Under the pieces are notes generated by a model that saw only the letters and a program-made list of their open reading frames with translations, made no database searches and had not been told where the DNA came from. From NCBI RefSeq assembly GCF_900104695.1, contig NZ_FNSW01000001.1, positions 4,694,501 to 4,758,500 of the forward strand: a DNA stretch of 64,000 nt, given 5' to 3'. Position numbers and translations under genes: made by a program. This document shows positions 1-7,940 of the stretch, one piece after another (position 1 is the stretch's first letter; each line of letters opens with the position of its first letter). The stretch comes from Paenibacillus sp. GP183 (GTDB taxonomy: Bacteria > Bacillota > Bacilli > Paenibacillales > NBRC-103111).

Positions 1-237
1 AAATTCTTGTTTTATTTTCAAAAATTCATTGGAAACCAGACCCTGTTCACGGTCACTCCCTCCGCCCATGAAGCAAATATCAACCGTCGAAAAGTTCAAT
101 GAAGCAGTCGATTTGATATCCACAACTGTTAATTCAATGCCTCTCCATTCGCACCGTTTTTTAAGAACTAGCACATTTCCTTTATCTCCGTACAAATTTA
201 ACCGATCCGGGAAAAAGTTATAAAGGATAAGCTTCAT
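1..237 (-). CDS. gatD: Lipid II isoglutaminyl synthase, glutaminase subunit GatD (partial)
   Basis: The first 79 codons of a gene read leftward and cut by the window edge. The translation starts MKLILYNFFPDRLNLYGDKG and contains FMGGGSDREQ, the signature of the GatD class I glutamine amidotransferase. GatD supplies ammonia to MurT, which amidates D-glutamate in the lipid II stem peptide. The catalytic Cys and His lie outside the window. The start ATG (237-235) lies inside the end of murT, overlapping it by 20 bases, so the two are translationally coupled as in the usual murT-gatD operon. Confidence 0.9.
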   Translation of the reverse strand, partial: MKLILYNFFPDRLNLYGDKGNVLVLKKRCEWRGIELTVVDIKSTASLNFSTVDICFMGGGSDREQGLVSNEFLKIKQEF

Positions 238-1564
238 TTTCCTTTTTCACACTCCTAACAAGATACTTTTTCACCTGCTGCAAGGCTGTATAGGTTGGCA
301 ACAAATAAGTGTGCATAGGATGATTAAGCGCGTATTTTATGGCCTGATCTATAGAAGGAATTTTAAACACTTTATTGGGATCAATCCCGGCATACTTAAG
401 ACGCAACAGCAAGTCGGATGCGCGGCTGCCGGAGCATACTATTGTTTTGATATCTTCCCTTTGAAGGCATTCGAAATCTATATCCCAAATCCATGACACA
501 TCTTCACCATCGGCAATAAAGTCATTAATAAAAAAGACGATCTGCTTCTCGTGATTCGTAGAAAGGATTTCCGACAATGAGACATTCGTGCCGGATGGAT
601 TTTTATTGAGATTAACGATGAAGGGAAATCCCCTAAATTGAAACACCTGCATACGTCCATTGTCGGGATGAAACTTATATAAGGATTCTTGTATGTTCTT
701 AACATGAACCCCTAATTCCGCTGCGCAAGCAACCGCCGCTAATACGTTGTAAACATTATAGGCGCCAGTCATATTGATCCTGTACGTTTTATTGTTCAGT
801 GAAAAAGTTAAGGGGTTGCATTGAACGCTGTCGATTTCATAATGAGGGTCCGGGCGTTCAAATCCACAAGAGCAGGTAAAAAATCCAAGCTGGCCAAAAT
901 GAACGTGATCATACTTCATTTCCTCACCGCATATCGGACAATATTTAGATTCACACATGCCGTAATCTCCAAAATGGTAGGACTGTTTGCCAAGCCCGAA
1001 AAAGACATCCTCTTTGCCAAAAGAGCTCAATCGAAAAACCAGCGGATCATCGGCATTTAAAATCAATTTTGTTTGAATGGGATGAATGGCAGCACCAATA
1101 TGGTTAATCAGAGTATCTATCTCCCCATAACGATCTAATTGGTCTCGAAAAAAATTAGTTATAACGACCATTTTCGGAGTAACTTGCTTCATAACCACCG
1201 GTAAGCTGGCTTCGTCAATTTCCAATACAGCGTAATCGTACTTCAGTCTACCGGATATTGAAGCGTGATTAACCATGCACGAGGCTACCCCTGAGATCAT
1301 ATTTGAGCCTTCAGTATTATTCAAAACTTTCATTCCCGCTGACCTCAAGAGATGCGCTAACAGATTGGACGTTGTCGTTTTTCCATTTGTACCGGTAATA
1401 AAAATAAAATATTTAATTTGTCCGGATATTTTCGATAAAATTTTCGGGTCAATTTTCAATGCGACAACTCCAGGCAGAGTGGTACCCTTATGACCTGTCA
1501 GCCGACTTAATTTACCTGCCATTTTACCGGAAATGAGAGCAGCATTTTTTTGTATTTTCCTCAA
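218..1564 (-). CDS. murT: Lipid II isoglutaminyl synthase, Mur ligase-like subunit MurT
   Basis: 448 residues, a normal MurT length. A P-loop GTNGKTTT lies near residue 60, followed by a Mur ligase central domain. A Cys4 zinc ribbon (CPICGEE ... CSCGFERPDP) interrupts it near residues 205-240 and is typical of MurT. The C-terminal part is the DUF1727-type domain. With GatD it converts the alpha-carboxyl of D-Glu in lipid II to an amide, on the cytoplasmic face of the membrane. The start is TTG (1564-1562) behind a close GGAG. It is first in a two-gene operon with gatD. Identity is by motif and gene order. Confidence 0.93.
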   Translation of the reverse strand: MRKIQKNAALISGKMAGKLSRLTGHKGTTLPGVVALKIDPKILSKISGQIKYFIFITGTNGKTTTSNLLAHLLRSAGMKVLNNTEGSNMISGVASCMVNHASISGRLKYDYAVLEIDEASLPVVMKQVTPKMVVITNFFRDQLDRYGEIDTLINHIGAAIHPIQTKLILNADDPLVFRLSSFGKEDVFFGLGKQSYHFGDYGMCESKYCPICGEEMKYDHVHFGQLGFFTCSCGFERPDPHYEIDSVQCNPLTFSLNNKTYRINMTGAYNVYNVLAAVACAAELGVHVKNIQESLYKFHPDNGRMQVFQFRGFPFIVNLNKNPSGTNVSLSEILSTNHEKQIVFFINDFIADGEDVSWIWDIDFECLQREDIKTIVCSGSRASDLLLRLKYAGIDPNKVFKIPSIDQAIKYALNHPMHTYLLPTYTALQQVKKYLVRSVKKENEAYPL

Positions 1565-1804
1565 CTCTCCATTCTTGTTTTAGCAAATTATTCGCAAAGG
1601 ATATTGACAAGTAATATTCCCTCCCATGAGAGAAAAATACGTTAAAAGGGAAACCAACCGACTCCGTTTTTTCATGCGAAGCAACTAGAACAACAGGGAG
1701 TGAGGGCTTTATTGCTATTACTACAAAAAAACTCATAATCAGATGGATTAAAGTCGATAAATAGAAGATAAATAGAATATAAAAAATATCTCACGGGAGA
1801 ATCC

Positions 1805-2674
1805 ATGAAAAAATTTAACATTCGAATTCTGGTGGCAGCGGTTGTGATAGGACTTAGCTTTACGGCGGGTGTTTACGCTCAGGACGTTCTTCAGAAAGTG
1901 GAAGCTTATTTACGACCTGATTTTAAAGTTTTTGTAAATGGAAAACCGGTGGTATTAACAAGTCCACCATTGATCTATGACAATAATTCATACCTTCCAT
2001 TGAAAAGTATTGCACAGTATCTCGATGCACAGGTCAACTGGGATAATGAAGCGAAAGCTATTCATGTTAACAGCAGGATTTATAGTGATCAACTCAGTGA
2101 TAAAGTAACTGATGTTATTACGATGATGAGCGCTTCTTCTCAAACCTTACAGTATTTAGGTAGTACATATACAATATTGACGATTTATAATGCACAAGGA
2201 AAGATTCATTATCGGTTGTCCGATGCTCATAAAATGGGAATCGATACCAAGGGGCTTACAATTTCAAAAGAAAAGTACACGGAGGATTTGTTTGTCAGCG
2301 AAGAAGAATTAAAAAAAGCTTGGAAAGAGACTCCAAAACCTAACTATACATATGACTATACGAATCCAATTCCAATGACCGGGATCACCGATAAGAAAAA
2401 AATCGATGCTTTGAACACTTTCGTTAATTCCGTTAAGAGTTATGCAATCAGCGATAAATATTACTATACATTGCCTGTATTAATTGAACCGAGGAAAGAG
2501 GAAAATCAATTTATTTACTGGTGTACGGTAAATGGAAAATTCGCAAGATACGACATTACATTAATTCCATATGAACAATTATATAACAGGCCGGTGGATC
2601 CAAACGGGCAGCAATATCTGCCAAGCGGATATACCTTTAAACAAATAATCCCCGATCAACCGAATCATTATTGA
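1805..2674 (+). CDS. Secreted protein with copper amine oxidase N-terminal (stalk) domain
   Basis: 289 residues. A signal peptide covers about residues 1-26 (hydrophobic AAVVIGLSFTAGVYAQ). Residues about 38-95 carry the stalk domain seen in copper amine oxidase N-termini, with VFVNGKPVVL, YLPLKSIAQYL and VNWDNEAKAIHV. The remainder (about 100-289) has no motif I recognise. The domain is common in secreted and surface proteins of Paenibacillaceae and does not imply amine oxidase activity. A GGGAGA ribosome site precedes the ATG. It is transcribed alone and divergently from murT. The substrate is unknown. Confidence 0.75.
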   Translation: MKKFNIRILVAAVVIGLSFTAGVYAQDVLQKVEAYLRPDFKVFVNGKPVVLTSPPLIYDNNSYLPLKSIAQYLDAQVNWDNEAKAIHVNSRIYSDQLSDKVTDVITMMSASSQTLQYLGSTYTILTIYNAQGKIHYRLSDAHKMGIDTKGLTISKEKYTEDLFVSEEELKKAWKETPKPNYTYDYTNPIPMTGITDKKKIDALNTFVNSVKSYAISDKYYYTLPVLIEPRKEENQFIYWCTVNGKFARYDITLIPYEQLYNRPVDPNGQQYLPSGYTFKQIIPDQPNHY

Positions 2675-2733
2675 GGTTTAAACACGAGGTGACCACGAAC
2701 GCAGAGAATAGAACGTATGTTACATAGCAAATC

Positions 2734-2772
2734 AATAATCCCCACAAGCCTTATCGCTTTGTGGGGATTATT
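2734..2772 (+). terminator. Hairpin after the stalk-domain gene
   Basis: An inverted repeat with arms AATAATCCCCACAA and TTGTGGGGATTATT around an 11-base loop, 60 bases after the stop codon. No long T run follows, so termination is plausible but not certain. A sequence-related hairpin occurs at 5230-5266. Confidence 0.55.
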
Positions 2773-2935
2773 GCGAGTAAGTTTTGCTCCAGAGCAGCTC
2801 ACAGATCACTTTTAAGAGGGATCAAGGGCTTTTTCAGAAAACTGTAGCAATGCACACAGAATAATAACTTATTCATTGCTATAATGTAATTCTATATAGT
2901 TACAAGTCTAGCTAAAAATCGAGGGAACAAGATAG

Positions 2936-3184
2936 ATGAAAGCCTTGGAAGAAGTTCGAGCTTTAGAAGACCATCCTAAATCTCTTCAAGAATGTGTTGA
3001 CATATTACTTGATCTCCAAAGAAACAGCGGTAAAGTAGCGGAGATCATAACTATTCTAAAATACGAAAAACCCCTTCTGCATTCACGTTTGAAGAAACGT
3101 TTATCGAGTAACCCTGGAATATTCTTACTAATGGATCTATCCATAGGCTATGAGCAAGCAAAAGAAAGTCTGAAATTAACATAG
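2936..3184 (+). CDS. Small hypothetical protein
   Basis: 82 residues starting MKALEEVRALEDHPKS, with GAGGGAACA about ten bases before the ATG. The protein is predicted mostly helical and soluble, with no signal peptide or recognised motif. It may be co-transcribed with the zinc-ribbon gene 54 bases downstream. I do not recognise the family. The good ribosome site and clean intergenic setting support it being a real gene. Confidence 0.55.
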   Translation: MKALEEVRALEDHPKSLQECVDILLDLQRNSGKVAEIITILKYEKPLLHSRLKKRLSSNPGIFLLMDLSIGYEQAKESLKLT

Positions 3185-3238
3185 CCCTTCTAACTTCCCT
3201 TCATCAATTTAAAATCCAGTTAAGAAGGTGTTAGCGAG

Positions 3239-3580
3239 ATGTTGGTTGAAAATTGCCCTGAGTGTGGACGTTTATATCAGAAAACTAGCAGGAATATGTG
3301 CCAATCGTGCAGCAAACGAGTGGACAAGGAAATCTTGGATTGCAAGGAATACATGTGGCATCATCCAAACATAACAACGGAGGAACTTTCAAGGGCGATT
3401 AACGTTGATGTTTTGGCAATTTACCAAATGATCAAGGATGGAATACTTGCCAAGAGTTATCCCAATCTCACGTATCTCTGTGAATCATGCGGTGTACCCA
3501 TACATAAAAATCGCCTATGTATTCAATGCTTAGAAAAAATGAATGCATTAGGTAATAAGTTGAGACAATCTCTTCACTAA
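3239..3580 (+). CDS. Double zinc-ribbon protein, YvyF/TIGR03826-like
   Basis: 113 residues. An N-terminal zinc ribbon (CPECGRLY ... CQSC) and a C-terminal one (CESCGVP ... CIQC) flank a helix-turn-helix-like centre (ITTEELSRAINVDVLAIYQM). This layout matches the YvyF proteins encoded in flagellar regions of Bacillales, and phrases such as PNLTYLCESCG fit that family. No flagellar genes are nearby, so this is probably a stand-alone paralogue rather than the flagellar-locus copy. A role in regulation or DNA/RNA binding is inference only. AAGGTG precedes the ATG. Confidence 0.65.
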   Translation: MLVENCPECGRLYQKTSRNMCQSCSKRVDKEILDCKEYMWHHPNITTEELSRAINVDVLAIYQMIKDGILAKSYPNLTYLCESCGVPIHKNRLCIQCLEKMNALGNKLRQSLH

Positions 3581-3691
3581 TGAAGCCATTATTTTTATGG
3601 TCAGCAAACCACATAAAGATAATCGTCCCCTATAATTTCCACTCAACGGATCACTCATCTATTGATAAAATTATCTTAGGTGATGCTTTTT

Positions 3692-4273
3692 ATGTTTATT
3701 ACTCCAATGCTGCTCGAGGAGACTGACAAACCATTTAACGATCCCGCATATTTATTCGAGCCGAAGATAGATGGCCATAGGTTGATCATGTCCTATAAGA
3801 ATGGTGAAACAAGGTTATTTACCAGACACAATAATGAATGTACCAAACAGTATCCGGAACTATGGAATCCAGCGGTGCTCGGTGAAGATATAGTCCTGGA
3901 CGGGGAAGTCTGCAGCTTGGATCCGGACACGGGCCAAATAGATTTTGAGAGAGTTATGGAAAGATTCCAACTATCTAAGAAAGCAAGAATAAATGCCGCG
4001 GCAAAGATTAGGCCTGTGCATTACATTGTTTTTGATGTTTTGAAACATGATGGCCGGGATCTGCGCCGGATGCCGTTGATAAAGCGGAAATCTATACTGG
4101 AGTCCATAATAAAGCCCAATCCGTACATCAGTATCATTCCTGTCACGGAGAACAATGGGACGGAACTGTATAATGTTATTTGTGAGAATAAAATGGAGGG
4201 CATTGTCGGGAAGCGAAAAGACAGTCATTATGTTAGCAAAAGAAGCAGTGACTGGCTGAAGATTATCCGATAA
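3692..4273 (+). CDS. ATP-dependent DNA ligase, adenylation domain only
   Basis: 193 residues from the preferred ATG at 3692, which has AGGTGAT seven bases upstream; an in-frame GTG at 3680 is less likely. KIDGHR holds the AMP-accepting lysine (ligase motif I, KxDG). DGEVCSLD and YIVFDVLKHDGRD correspond to motifs III and IIIa, GIVGKRKDSHY to motif IV and DWLKI to motif V. The protein ends right after motif V, so the OB-fold domain normally present in LigB/LigC/LigD-type ligases is missing. It may be a minimal repair or spore ligase, or may need a partner. No Ku or polymerase gene is adjacent. Confidence 0.75.
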   Translation: MFITPMLLEETDKPFNDPAYLFEPKIDGHRLIMSYKNGETRLFTRHNNECTKQYPELWNPAVLGEDIVLDGEVCSLDPDTGQIDFERVMERFQLSKKARINAAAKIRPVHYIVFDVLKHDGRDLRRMPLIKRKSILESIIKPNPYISIIPVTENNGTELYNVICENKMEGIVGKRKDSHYVSKRSSDWLKIIR

Positions 4274-4284
4274 GAAACAGCAGA

Positions 4285-4336
4285 AATAATAGGACTGTTC
4301 ATTTCAGAGGAGAAATGAGTGAACAGTCCTATTATT
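4285..4336. terminator. Strong bidirectional terminator
   Basis: Perfect 16-base arms AATAATAGGACTGTTC and GAACAGTCCTATTATT, with a further inner pairing (ATTTC/GAAAT). It lies between the convergent ligase and SASP genes and can serve both. Confidence 0.85.
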
Positions 4337-4345
4337 GTGCCTGTA

Positions 4346-4561
4346 TTACCTGTTAAAACCCATTAATTGCTGCTCAGCGATCTGTACCATTCTTCTAACC
4401 ATATGACCGCCGATGGCTCCGGTATCTCTTGTTGCCATGTAGCCATAATAACCATCAGCAGGAATGGTGATACCCAGCTCTTGGGCCACTTCATACTTTA
4501 ACTGCTGTAAAGCTTGCTGTGCTTGGGGGACAACTGGAATGTTGTTAGATCGATTAGCCAA
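4346..4561 (-). CDS. Alpha/beta-type small acid-soluble spore protein
   Basis: 71 residues from a TTG start at 4561, chosen because AAGGAG lies eight bases upstream; an in-frame GTG at 4570 sits on the ribosome site. It shows both SASP signatures: KYEVAQELGI, containing the GPR protease cleavage site, and TRDTGAIGGHMVRRMV. These proteins coat DNA in the developing forespore and protect it from UV and heat. A sigma-G-like promoter lies upstream. It is one of three paralogues in the window. Confidence 0.93.
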   Translation of the reverse strand: MANRSNNIPVVPQAQQALQQLKYEVAQELGITIPADGYYGYMATRDTGAIGGHMVRRMVQIAEQQLMGFNR

Positions 4562-4592
4562 GGAAATCACTCCTTAAGTGTGTATTAATGGG

Positions 4593-4622
4593 TAGTATGA
4601 GAATTGTTTTGCATATTTATCC
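4593..4622 (-). promoter_or_regulatory. Sigma-G-like promoter of the SASP gene
   Basis: On the minus strand the -10 reads CATACTA (4599-4593), a good forespore sigma-G match. A weaker -35 (GGATAA, 4622-4617) lies 17 bases upstream. It precedes the SASP start by about 30 bases. Confidence 0.6.
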
Positions 4623-4681
4623 TTTATTTCTAAAAATTTTATGGCGGATTAGAGTGAGGGAACACTATGTAAGTGTCAGCC

Positions 4682-4876
4682 CTATCTAATGATGCTCCCG
4701 CTTCTCGTTATTGTTGCGCTAATGTTAGAAAATATCAAGGCTTGGTCACCCGTAATGCCAGCGCCGGAACCATTGATAGATTTAAAGTTTTGAGTTGGAG
4801 AGATGATATTCGAATTACCGTTAATTATGGTCCCTGTATTAATGATTACTTTACAGGTGCCGGTTATAGTTGACAT
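4682..4876 (-). CDS. GerPA/GerPF-like spore germination protein
   Basis: 64 residues from ATG 4876, with AAGGATT eight bases upstream (in-frame ATG at 4882 and TTG at 4885 are alternatives). The core NIISPTQNFKSINGSGAG-ITGD resembles the ISPKS...GSGS-NTGD core of the short GerPA/GerPF proteins. Those proteins act in the spore coat and inner layers to let germinants through. It is a lone gene here, whereas gerP genes often form an operon, so it is a solitary paralogue. Family placement is from pattern only. Confidence 0.55.
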   Translation of the reverse strand: MSTITGTCKVIINTGTIINGNSNIISPTQNFKSINGSGAGITGDQALIFSNISATITRSGSIIR

Positions 4877-4966
4877 TTTCATCAATCCTTATCTTTGTGA
4901 TATCCATATTGTATGTGAGCTTGACCTTATTGTGCGGGCTCGTCATTCTAATGGTTTATTAGTTGA

Positions 4967-5223
4967 TTTTGCATAATAACTTTTGATAAAATAAAAAAAT
5001 CATTGCCACTCTTTGTGCAAAGAATTATACAATTAATGGGGGATGATGAATTAGATGCAACAAAAGCCGCTGCTAAAGCTGCAAATGATGTTTTGCAAGC
5101 AATCCAATGAATTAGCTTATCTAAAACTACAAAGTAATGAAAAGGCTCATTATGCAAGAATTATTGGCAATTGCTTTTAGAGAAGACGAAAAATTTTCTC
5201 CAAGCTCAGAATCAACCGGTTAG
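4967..5223 (+). pseudogene. Apparent frameshifted gene remnant
   Basis: Three overlapping plus-strand reading frames carry protein-like sequence in succession. The first (4967-5110) contains FVQRIIQLMGDDELDATKAA, the second (within 5055-5180) NELAYLKLQSNEKAHYARI, and the third (5152-5223) QELLAIAFREDEKFSPSS. None has a good start and signal alone; a 41-residue frame from ATG 5055 is possible. Read together they look like the helical C-terminus of one gene with two small indels. I do not recognise the family. This fills the otherwise empty 4.9-5.2 kb stretch. Confidence 0.35.
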
Positions 5224-5229
5224 AAAAAA

Positions 5230-5266
5230 ATAATCCCCGCAAGCCATATTGGCTCGTGGGGATTAT
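5230..5266 (-). terminator. Terminator of the lmo0937-like gene
   Basis: A hairpin with arms ATAATCCCC and GGGGATTAT plus inner pairing (AAGCC/GGCT). On the minus strand it is followed by a run of seven T. It lies 17 bases past the stop codon of the minus-strand gene at 5283-5429. Confidence 0.75.
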
Positions 5267-5282
5267 GCTAAAATGATTGCCG

Positions 5283-5429
5283 CTATCGGCTTCTTCTTCC
5301 AGCGAACAAATTATAAATCAATGAAATCAGAGCTAAAACCAGGAGGATATGTATAAGTCCACCTGCGACGTGAAAAGCAAAACCTAAACCCCATACGACG
5401 AGAAGTATAACAAAGATTGTCCAAAGCAT
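5283..5429 (-). CDS. lmo0937 family small membrane protein
   Basis: 48 residues: MLWTIFVILLVVWGLGFAFH, then a second hydrophobic stretch ending LIYNLFAGRRSR. The start MLWTIFVILLVVW, two short membrane helices and a basic tail are the hallmark of the lmo0937 family, common in Firmicutes and often stress-related. GGAAGTGATG precedes the ATG. Function is not established. Confidence 0.8.
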   Translation of the reverse strand: MLWTIFVILLVVWGLGFAFHVAGGLIHILLVLALISLIYNLFAGRRSR

Positions 5430-5604
5430 CGTCATCACTTCCTTTCAAAATGATTTTGGGCTTCCTTAAAATTTTAACCATATTTACGATTCTTTAATCA
5501 ACCAAGGATAAACGACTAGTCCGTCTTTAAAATGACGAGTGCGTTTGTCAATGTTGATTCCGAAGCAAGCTAAGCTTAGAAAAGCTTATACTTTATTACC
5601 AACT

Positions 5605-5636
5605 AAAAAAAGGTGGCCATGTCGGCCGCCTTTTTT
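5605..5636 (-). terminator. Terminator of the second SASP gene
   Basis: On the minus strand a GC-rich stem (GGCGGCC paired with GGCCACC) is followed by seven T. It starts 11 bases after the SASP stop codon. Confidence 0.8.
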
Positions 5637-5646
5637 GTTTACTGAA

Positions 5647-5880
5647 TTATCTGCCGCTTGTGTTGCTGCCAGCAAGTTGCTGCTCGGCGATTTGAACAAG
5701 GCGGCGGGTGATGTGACCCCCGATTGCTCCGGTGTCACGAGTAGCCATAAAACCATAATAGCCGTCTTGTGGAATTTGAATCCCCAACTCTTGGGCAACT
5801 TCAAATTTCAGTTGTTGCAAGGCTTGGTTCGCTTGTGGAACTACAAGGATGTTATTGCTGCGAGATTGTCCTGAACCCAT
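5647..5880 (-). CDS. Alpha/beta-type small acid-soluble spore protein
   Basis: 77 residues from ATG 5880, behind a near-perfect GGAGGTGAT. It contains FEVAQELGIQI (GPR protease site region) and TRDTGAIGGHITRRLV. The N-terminus MGSGQSRSNNILVVPQANQA is nearly identical to the SASP at 13740, so the two are recent paralogues. It binds forespore DNA for protection. Confidence 0.95.
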   Translation of the reverse strand: MGSGQSRSNNILVVPQANQALQQLKFEVAQELGIQIPQDGYYGFMATRDTGAIGGHITRRLVQIAEQQLAGSNTSGR

Positions 5881-5902
5881 TTTTATCACCTCCAGTAATA
5901 GG

Positions 5903-5931
5903 TAGTATCCTCGAATGTACCGTTTTTACTC
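5903..5931 (-). promoter_or_regulatory. Sigma-G-like promoter of the second SASP gene
   Basis: Minus-strand -10 GATACTA (5909-5903) and -35 GAGTAA (5931-5926), separated by 16 bases. The pattern fits forespore-specific expression. Confidence 0.55.
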
Positions 5932-6041
5932 TTGTTGGTGTATGGTAATAATCACCAACTTTACATCGGCTGTGACAAACGACAATGGTAAGCAGCTCTG
6001 GTATAATGGGTATAACAAACAGCAAGCAGTTGGAGGCGCTT

Positions 6042-6518
6042 ATGTTTCAATTACAACTTGACCAATGGTCATTTGATAAGGATTTGCAGCTTATCCATGC
6101 CGATGTTACGCTGAGCGTAGACGATAACAGGATCATTGAAGAGCCTCTTTGCATCGACGTAGGTCTCCCCGCCCTATTGGCAAGCGGTCTTCAGGATACA
6201 GAGCCCAATCGCTGGGCTCCGGCGGACGAATGGCAGCGGATGCCTTTTTTTATTTGCGGCTGCGGGGATCCGGAATGCCGCGGTTTTTCTTTTGCGGTTC
6301 GACACCTGAATAAGGACAAGGTTGAATTCACCTGGGTAGAGGAGAGACAGAACCGACCTTTTCGCGAGATGGAAAGCTATGTGCTGGACTCAAAAGCTTA
6401 TAGAGAGCAGCTGCTCTTGCAAGGGAATCAATTTTTGCATTTTGTCAAAGACTTGGATTACAGGCCTTATTTAGCCGATACGGTTTCACTTGTTGAGCAG
6501 TTGATCCTGCGTTTATGA
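6042..6518 (+). CDS. Conserved hypothetical protein with CGCGDPECRG motif
   Basis: 158 residues from ATG 6042, preferred because TTGGAGGCG sits just upstream; the frame is open back to 5985. A Cys cluster CGCGDPECRGF near residue 75 could bind a metal. The rest is acidic and soluble, with no signal peptide. TATAAT at 6002-6007 may be the -10 box. I do not recognise a characterised family. The next small gene starts 12 bases downstream. Confidence 0.6.
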   Translation: MFQLQLDQWSFDKDLQLIHADVTLSVDDNRIIEEPLCIDVGLPALLASGLQDTEPNRWAPADEWQRMPFFICGCGDPECRGFSFAVRHLNKDKVEFTWVEERQNRPFREMESYVLDSKAYREQLLLQGNQFLHFVKDLDYRPYLADTVSLVEQLILRL

Positions 6519-6530
6519 AGGAGACCATAG

Positions 6531-6659
6531 ATGCTGATTTGGAGCTATCCGAACCAGGGAAGGTTATCGAAAACGTCCGATGATCCTTCGTTTGCTGGAA
6601 TCCATGGCCAGGCTGGTATCGCCGATTCTTTAGAGCAGTTATTCATTATCATAGACTAG
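6531..6659 (+). CDS. Possible small protein, 42 residues
   Basis: The frame MLIWSYPNQGRLSKTSDDPS... ends before rnhA and is preceded by AAGGAGACC seven bases upstream of the ATG, a strong ribosome site. It lies 12 bases after the preceding gene. No homology is recognised. The good initiation signal is the only support. Confidence 0.35.
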   Translation: MLIWSYPNQGRLSKTSDDPSFAGIHGQAGIADSLEQLFIIID

Positions 6660-6679
6660 TTTATTGGGGTGTTCAAAAC

Positions 6680-7330
6680 GTGGCGCAAAACAAGTTTTAT
6701 GTAGTCTGGGTAGGCCATAATCCCGGTGTTTACCGCACTTGGGCCGACTGCCAGGCCGAGACCAAGGGGTACCCGCAGGCTAAATTCAAAGCTTATGAGT
6801 CCGAATCCGAAGCCTTGCAAGCTTTTGCCAAAGGATGGCAGAAATCGCTCCAATTTAAGGGTAAAGCTGCTCAAATCTCAGAGTCTGCAAGTCAAATCGG
6901 CAAAGCTTCCGGCACTGCGCCAGAAATCAATTATGACAGCATCTCTGTAGACGTGGGATGCTCGGGAAATCCGGGAGTTGTTGAATATAAAGGTGTGGAC
7001 ACCCGCACGGGTGAGGTGCTTTTTTATAAGGGTCCGATCAGCAAGGGGACTAACAATATGGGAGAGTTCCTCGCGATCGTTCATGCGCTTGCTTACTTAA
7101 GGAAGCAGGGCAGCAACAAGACCATTTATACCGATTCGGTTACTGCGCTAAGCTGGCTCCGTAAAAAGGAAGTAGCCAGCAATCTGGTACGGGACGCTTC
7201 TACAGAAGAAATATGGATACTGGTCGATAGAGCGCTGAATTGGCTGCAAAGCCATACGTATTCAAACCCTATTGTGAAATGGGATACCCGTAAATGGGGT
7301 GAGATTAAAGCGGACTTCGGACGCAAATAA
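6680..7330 (+). CDS. rnhA: Ribonuclease HI with N-terminal viroplasmin-like domain
   Basis: 216 residues from a GTG start. Residues 1-50 (KFYVVWVGHNPGVYRTWADC ... KAYESESEALQAF) form the caulimovirus viroplasmin/RNase H1 N-terminal domain, which binds RNA-DNA hybrid. Residues about 88-216 are the RNase H fold, with acidic residues in VDVGCSGNPG, NNMGEFLAI, YTDSVTALSW and ADFGRK. It cleaves RNA in RNA-DNA hybrids in the cytoplasm. This two-domain form is typical for rnhA of Bacillales. Confidence 0.9.
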   Translation: MAQNKFYVVWVGHNPGVYRTWADCQAETKGYPQAKFKAYESESEALQAFAKGWQKSLQFKGKAAQISESASQIGKASGTAPEINYDSISVDVGCSGNPGVVEYKGVDTRTGEVLFYKGPISKGTNNMGEFLAIVHALAYLRKQGSNKTIYTDSVTALSWLRKKEVASNLVRDASTEEIWILVDRALNWLQSHTYSNPIVKWDTRKWGEIKADFGRK

Positions 7331-7369
7331 GTGTGCCGTTTGGCCCGAAAGCGGGTTTCGTTTTTTAAG

Positions 7370-7780
7370 CTAGCGATGCGCGCGAAGCCTCTTAATTTGA
7401 TAATACAAGGTGCATCCGATACAGTAACCGCAGATGGCAACGAAAGCGGCAAAGGCGACAATCCCGGCAAAAATAAATGCGGCTGTATTAAAGCCCAGCG
7501 AGAAGCAAATTACAGATAAGGTAAGTAGGACGACCGCAATCGTATTATTAAAACGCTGAAGCTCTAAGGCCTCTGTGTGTGAACGTGCTACCAGGCTGGC
7601 AAGAAACGGACGGGCGATGCTCACGAACAAGTTGCCTTTTGCCCCGAACACTAAACCGGCGACTTCAACAGCGAAAACAATAAGAATGATCCAAGGCTGC
7701 TGAAAAATGGCCGAAAGGGCAATAAGAATAACCATTGAGGCCTGATTGCTTCGAACATAGGGGATAGGAACCTCTTTCAA
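7370..7780 (-). CDS. DUF4395 family membrane protein
   Basis: 136 residues with about four membrane segments. The opening PIPYVRSNQASMV, the central GNLFVSIARPFLA and the C-terminal CGYCIGCTLYYQIKRLR fit DUF4395 proteins, whose CxxC sits in the last helix region. TTG start at 7780 behind GAGGAGCG. Function unknown; members are often found near thiosulfate or redox genes, but none is adjacent here. Confidence 0.75.
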   Translation of the reverse strand: MKEVPIPYVRSNQASMVILIALSAIFQQPWIILIVFAVEVAGLVFGAKGNLFVSIARPFLASLVARSHTEALELQRFNNTIAVVLLTLSVICFSLGFNTAAFIFAGIVAFAAFVAICGYCIGCTLYYQIKRLRAHR

Positions 7781-7940
7781 AACGATTCACGCTCCTCATA
7801 TAATGGATGAGAATATCATAGCATACTGCCCTGCCCGGTAGTATAAATTTCCTTTGGTGGGCAAATCAGTAAAGAAGAAATTTTATAATGAATATGATAT
7901 GATAGATTCTAAAATAGAAACATATTTGGAGGAACTTTCA

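Noticed and set aside
29-223. Plus-strand frame at the left edge
   Set aside because: It is opposite the GatD gene, whose translation carries clear family motifs.
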